Shown here in pieces: positions 4,435 to 6,246 of a stretch of 6,246 bases of DNA. A program made the translations under genes and the position numbers. The notes beneath the pieces are model-generated. The model was not told the origin of the DNA, did not search any database, and saw nothing but the letters and a program-made list of their open reading frames with translations. Every line of letters begins with the position of its first letter. Position 1 is the stretch's first letter. The DNA comes from Nitrospira sp. (GTDB lineage Bacteria > Nitrospirota > Nitrospiria > Nitrospirales > Nitrospiraceae): NCBI GenBank assembly GCA_015904045.1, contig JABMDG010000010.1:1-6246 (forward strand), read 5' to 3'.

Positions 4435-4800
4435 TTATCCCTGATGTGATGGCCCCGCCCCTCTACGTCGTTCTTCCTTCCTGTACTGGAGGTTGTCGTA
4501 CACGCAGAAGGACAGAGCCGCAGCCCCCAGGACTGCATGGAGCCCAAACACTGTCCAGAATCCATATGGCGTCAACCGAAGCGTCCAGGTCGTGGGGAAG
4601 GTTCCCCAGAAATCGCGGTGATCCCAGAAGTAGGCGACAATCGTCAGGATCCATCCCAGCAGAAACCCCGCCAGCGGCCCACTGGTTCCGCTCGCTTTCT
4701 TCCCGGTGCGCTGTGCTTCCCGCATATTCGATGAGACACCCGCACCCCACACCAGCATCCACATCACGAACGTAAACGGCAGGAGGCCCAGGTATCGCAT
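4435..4800 (-). CDS. Small membrane protein M2, three predicted helices (121 aa)
   Basis: ATG at 4800 is the first usable start in frame; the ribosome site in front of it is poor (GTGGT), so a start further in (Met12 or Met14) is possible. Hydrophobic segments: about 4-22 (LGLLPFTFVMWMLVWGAGV), 43-60 (LAGFLLGWILTIVAYFW) and 81-100 (FWTVFGLHAVLGAAALSF). A basic Arg/Lys-rich tail follows (QYRKEERRR), which by the positive-inside rule would be cytoplasmic. There are no Cys pairs, heme motifs or other catalytic signature. I do not recognise the family. It is upstream of G3 on the same strand, 206 bp away, with a separate globin promoter between them, so co-transcription is optional. The existence of an M remnant in the same position next to G2 shows it belongs to the repeated cassette. 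Confidence 0.7.
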   Translation of the reverse strand: MRYLGLLPFTFVMWMLVWGAGVSSNMREAQRTGKKASGTSGPLAGFLLGWILTIVAYFWDHRDFWGTFPTTWTLRLTPYGFWTVFGLHAVLGAAALSFCVYDNLQYRKEERRRGAGPSHQG

Positions 4801-4939
4801 ACCACGAGTGTATGCAGCGGAAGACGATGCGGCAAGAAATCGCCGCGTTTACCACAGGAGGGATTGATCAATAGCTGAAACCATTTGGGGGCCGATGGGT
4901 TGTGGCTGGAAGGCTTGTTAAATTGAGGAAAGTATCAAA

Positions 4940-5011
4940 ATGGAAAACCCTGCCCCCCACAGCGCGTTAACTCTCCTGCAAGGTAGGGAAGCCCATCGCT
5001 TTATCCCTTAG
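4940..5011 (+). CDS. Possible 23-residue ORF
   Basis: ATG 4940 follows GAGGAAAG (4925-4932) at a slightly long spacing, and TAG at 5009-5011 abuts the complement of the methyltransferase stop. The peptide (MENPAPHSALTLLQ and on) has no helix or signal character. It may be the 5' scrap of a lost gene or pure chance; with no homologous copy in the window there is no constraint test. Confidence 0.15.
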   Translation: MENPAPHSALTLLQGREAHRFIP

Positions 5012-5836
5012 TCATGCCCCCATGCTTGTAGCGCAGCGTAGCAGCAACGGGTCCGAGTTTGGCCACCTGTTAGAAGCGATATCTCGATAGGCAACTATTA
5101 CCGGACAACCTCGATCCCATGCAATGTTGTGTCGGGGTTTGCGAAGTTCGGCTTGCTTGAATCCTGCAAGCAACAATTTATCCAAAATATCGAAGCCGTA
5201 ATTTCGAAATGCCAATATTCGTTCATGGGGGCGTATTGGATCTCCATGGTACTCTGGTGGAAGTAAATATTTCACATTACCTTCCCGATCCAGTTCTGCT
5301 CTTTGTACCGTCTTTTCACTTATGGCAAGAGGAACCGTAAAGACAAAGACGCCGTTTGGTTTTAGGACTCGATAGATCTCTGAAAACCCCTTCGTGTCGT
5401 CTGGAACATGCTCGAATACTTCTGTGGATGTGCAAATATCGAAACTTTCATTTTGAAATGTCAATCTCTGAACATCCTGGCACTGAACTCCCTCTTTATA
5501 GTCTCCAGGGGCAATATCAGAGAAATATTCCGAACAGGTCAGTTTATCGCAGTGTTGCGTTAAATACCTGAATAGGGGTCCACGCGAAGAGAGTTCATAG
5601 ACATGCTTAGAGTTCAGCTTGGGAGAAATTTGCCGCAGAACAGAAACCAAAGATAAGGTGATAACAGTTGCTCTACAGGAAAGGCACCTGACTGAGTGGA
5701 TCTTCGCATTGAATTTTACAAATGGACGTTTCTCGTCACATATTGGGCAAAACAAGATGGATACGGCGAAATGTTTCCAATTAATCATGCCTGCCGCACG
5801 GAGTATTGATCGAAACTTCTCAGATGCCGTTATCAC
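5012..5836 (-). CDS. SAM-dependent methyltransferase (type 11-like) with N-terminal zinc ribbon, 274 aa
   Basis: The start taken is GTG 5836 with AGGGG eight bases upstream; ATG at residue 17 is an alternative with a weaker site. Residues 30-54 carry CPIC and CLSC, a four-Cys zinc-ribbon-like pair. The Rossmann-type methyltransferase core follows: strand I VYELSSRG (79-86) in place of the usual acidic-x-Gly-x-Gly loop, an acidic SEYF end of strand II (102-105), QDVQRLTFQNESFDICTSTEVFEHVPD (120-146) as motifs II-III with the typical FD...EVFEHV, then YRVLKPNGVFVFTVP as motif IV-V. Such proteins modify sugars, lipids or small molecules, and ones with this ribbon occur in cell-surface glycan clusters, but the substrate cannot be inferred. 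No glycan genes flank it. Its sequence is clearly AT-richer than the neighbouring cassette, with many ATT/AAT/TTT codons, so horizontal acquisition is likely. Confidence 0.83.
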   Translation of the reverse strand: MITASEKFRSILRAAGMINWKHFAVSILFCPICDEKRPFVKFNAKIHSVRCLSCRATVITLSLVSVLRQISPKLNSKHVYELSSRGPLFRYLTQHCDKLTCSEYFSDIAPGDYKEGVQCQDVQRLTFQNESFDICTSTEVFEHVPDDTKGFSEIYRVLKPNGVFVFTVPLAISEKTVQRAELDREGNVKYLLPPEYHGDPIRPHERILAFRNYGFDILDKLLLAGFKQAELRKPRHNIAWDRGCPVIVAYRDIASNRWPNSDPLLLRCATSMGA

Positions 5837-6246
5837 CCTGAGTTCCCCTTTCTATTCATTACGTGAGCCGTCGCGGCTTTTGTGAAGCCTATCCAAGGGG
5901 GTCTGCACGAGTTCTTTGTGTAAAAAGCTGGAAACGTCGATAATGATGTCCGGGGTCAGAGTGCAACTTCGAGGGAACTGCTCTCGTCATGTGGGACTCT
6001 GCGATCACAATGCCGTTCTGACCTTAATCCCCCTCGACGCAGCGGTCGCGCTATGAGCGTTTAATCGATTTCGCCAACATGCACAACGCTAGATCTGACA
6101 CTGTTGGTGGCGCCGTTGGTAGGTAACCGCCGAATTCATCACATGTGCTATGACGTGCTTCGTGATCATCGCGAACTCTTCACCGGTGGCTATGAAACGA
6201 CGCACAACCGCGAAACCGCTGCCGTACACCGAGAAGTGGACATGCC
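5837..6246. other. 410-bp stretch without a supportable gene
   Basis: Two inverted pairs are visible: GGTCAGA (5954-5960) with TCTGACC (6017-6023), and CGAGGG (5970-5975) with CCCTCG (6031-6036). They are not nested to the same centre, so a single hairpin is doubtful. At the right edge both strands stay open: a + frame from ATG 6143 (starting MCYDVLRDHRE) and a - frame without stop from 6246 to about 6092. Neither shows a recognisable domain or a good ribosome site. This could be decayed mobile DNA or the edge of a gene that lies mainly beyond 6246. Confidence 0.4.

Larger units (their letters stand above)
3809..4517. repeat. Second repeat level, copy 2 (G3 + leader + M2 3' part)
   Basis: Direct repeat of 2906-3613. 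Copy 2 continues into a full M gene, while copy 1 is cut at 3613 inside M. Confidence 0.9.

Noticed and set aside
554..4800. The repeat array as a composite transposon or IS-flanked segment
   Set aside because: No transposase frame, terminal repeats or target duplications flank the units; the only mobile-like sequence is the palindrome at 3683-3810.
4463..4855. Overlapping - strand frame, and + strand frame 4419-4775, across M2
   Set aside because: The M frame is supported by three hydrophobic segments and by silent-biased differences from the M1 remnant; the others have no such support.
4801..5011. tRNA or structured RNA in the gap between M2 and the methyltransferase
   Set aside because: No cloverleaf, anticodon arm or strong long stem can be drawn; only a weak 23-codon frame is visible.

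Overview
The window looks like a piece of a moderately GC-rich environmental bacterial chromosome. My best guess for the source is a Nitrospira-type nitrite oxidiser, judged only from the overall look of the globin and hypothetical genes and of a dispersed-type palindrome; no marker gene here proves it. There are no rRNA, tRNA, CRISPR or recognisable transposase genes.

Layout: 1-480 is the 3' end of a PhoD-like metallophosphatase. From 554 to about 4800 lies a degenerating repeat array built from one four-gene cassette: a small cytoplasmic protein of unknown function on the + strand (called P here), then on the - strand a secreted small protein (S), a group II truncated haemoglobin (G) and a three-helix membrane protein (M). 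Unit 1 has P1 (554-1036), S1 (1069-1590) and only the last 39 codons of G1 (1711-1829). Unit 2 starts with a 5'-truncated P2 (1805-2233), then S2 (2266-2787), G2 (2906-3325) and only the last ~26 codons of M1 (3531-3613). Unit 3 lacks P and S, starts at a long palindromic repeat (3683-3810) that runs into the stop codon of G3 (3809-4228), and ends with a complete M2 (4435-4800). P1/S1/G1 align with P2/S2/G2 at a constant offset of 1197 bp (1195 bp after a 2-bp intergenic indel), so the arrangement is a direct tandem repeat whose junctions were later cut down.

The copies differ mainly at silent positions, even in the fragments that are now dead. The units therefore diverged while intact, and the truncations are recent. 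Each globin copy carries the same, almost invariant 38-bp upstream block, which holds a sigma70-like promoter inside a nested inverted repeat.

Rightwards, an AT-richer SAM-dependent methyltransferase with an N-terminal zinc ribbon (5012-5836, - strand) looks acquired. The last 410 bases hold no gene I can support.

How the genes work together is inference: a heme globin that handles O2/NO, a Sec-exported partner and a small inner-membrane protein kept adjacent through amplification suggest a dosage-sensitive respiratory or nitrosative-stress cassette. Nothing in the sequence proves this.
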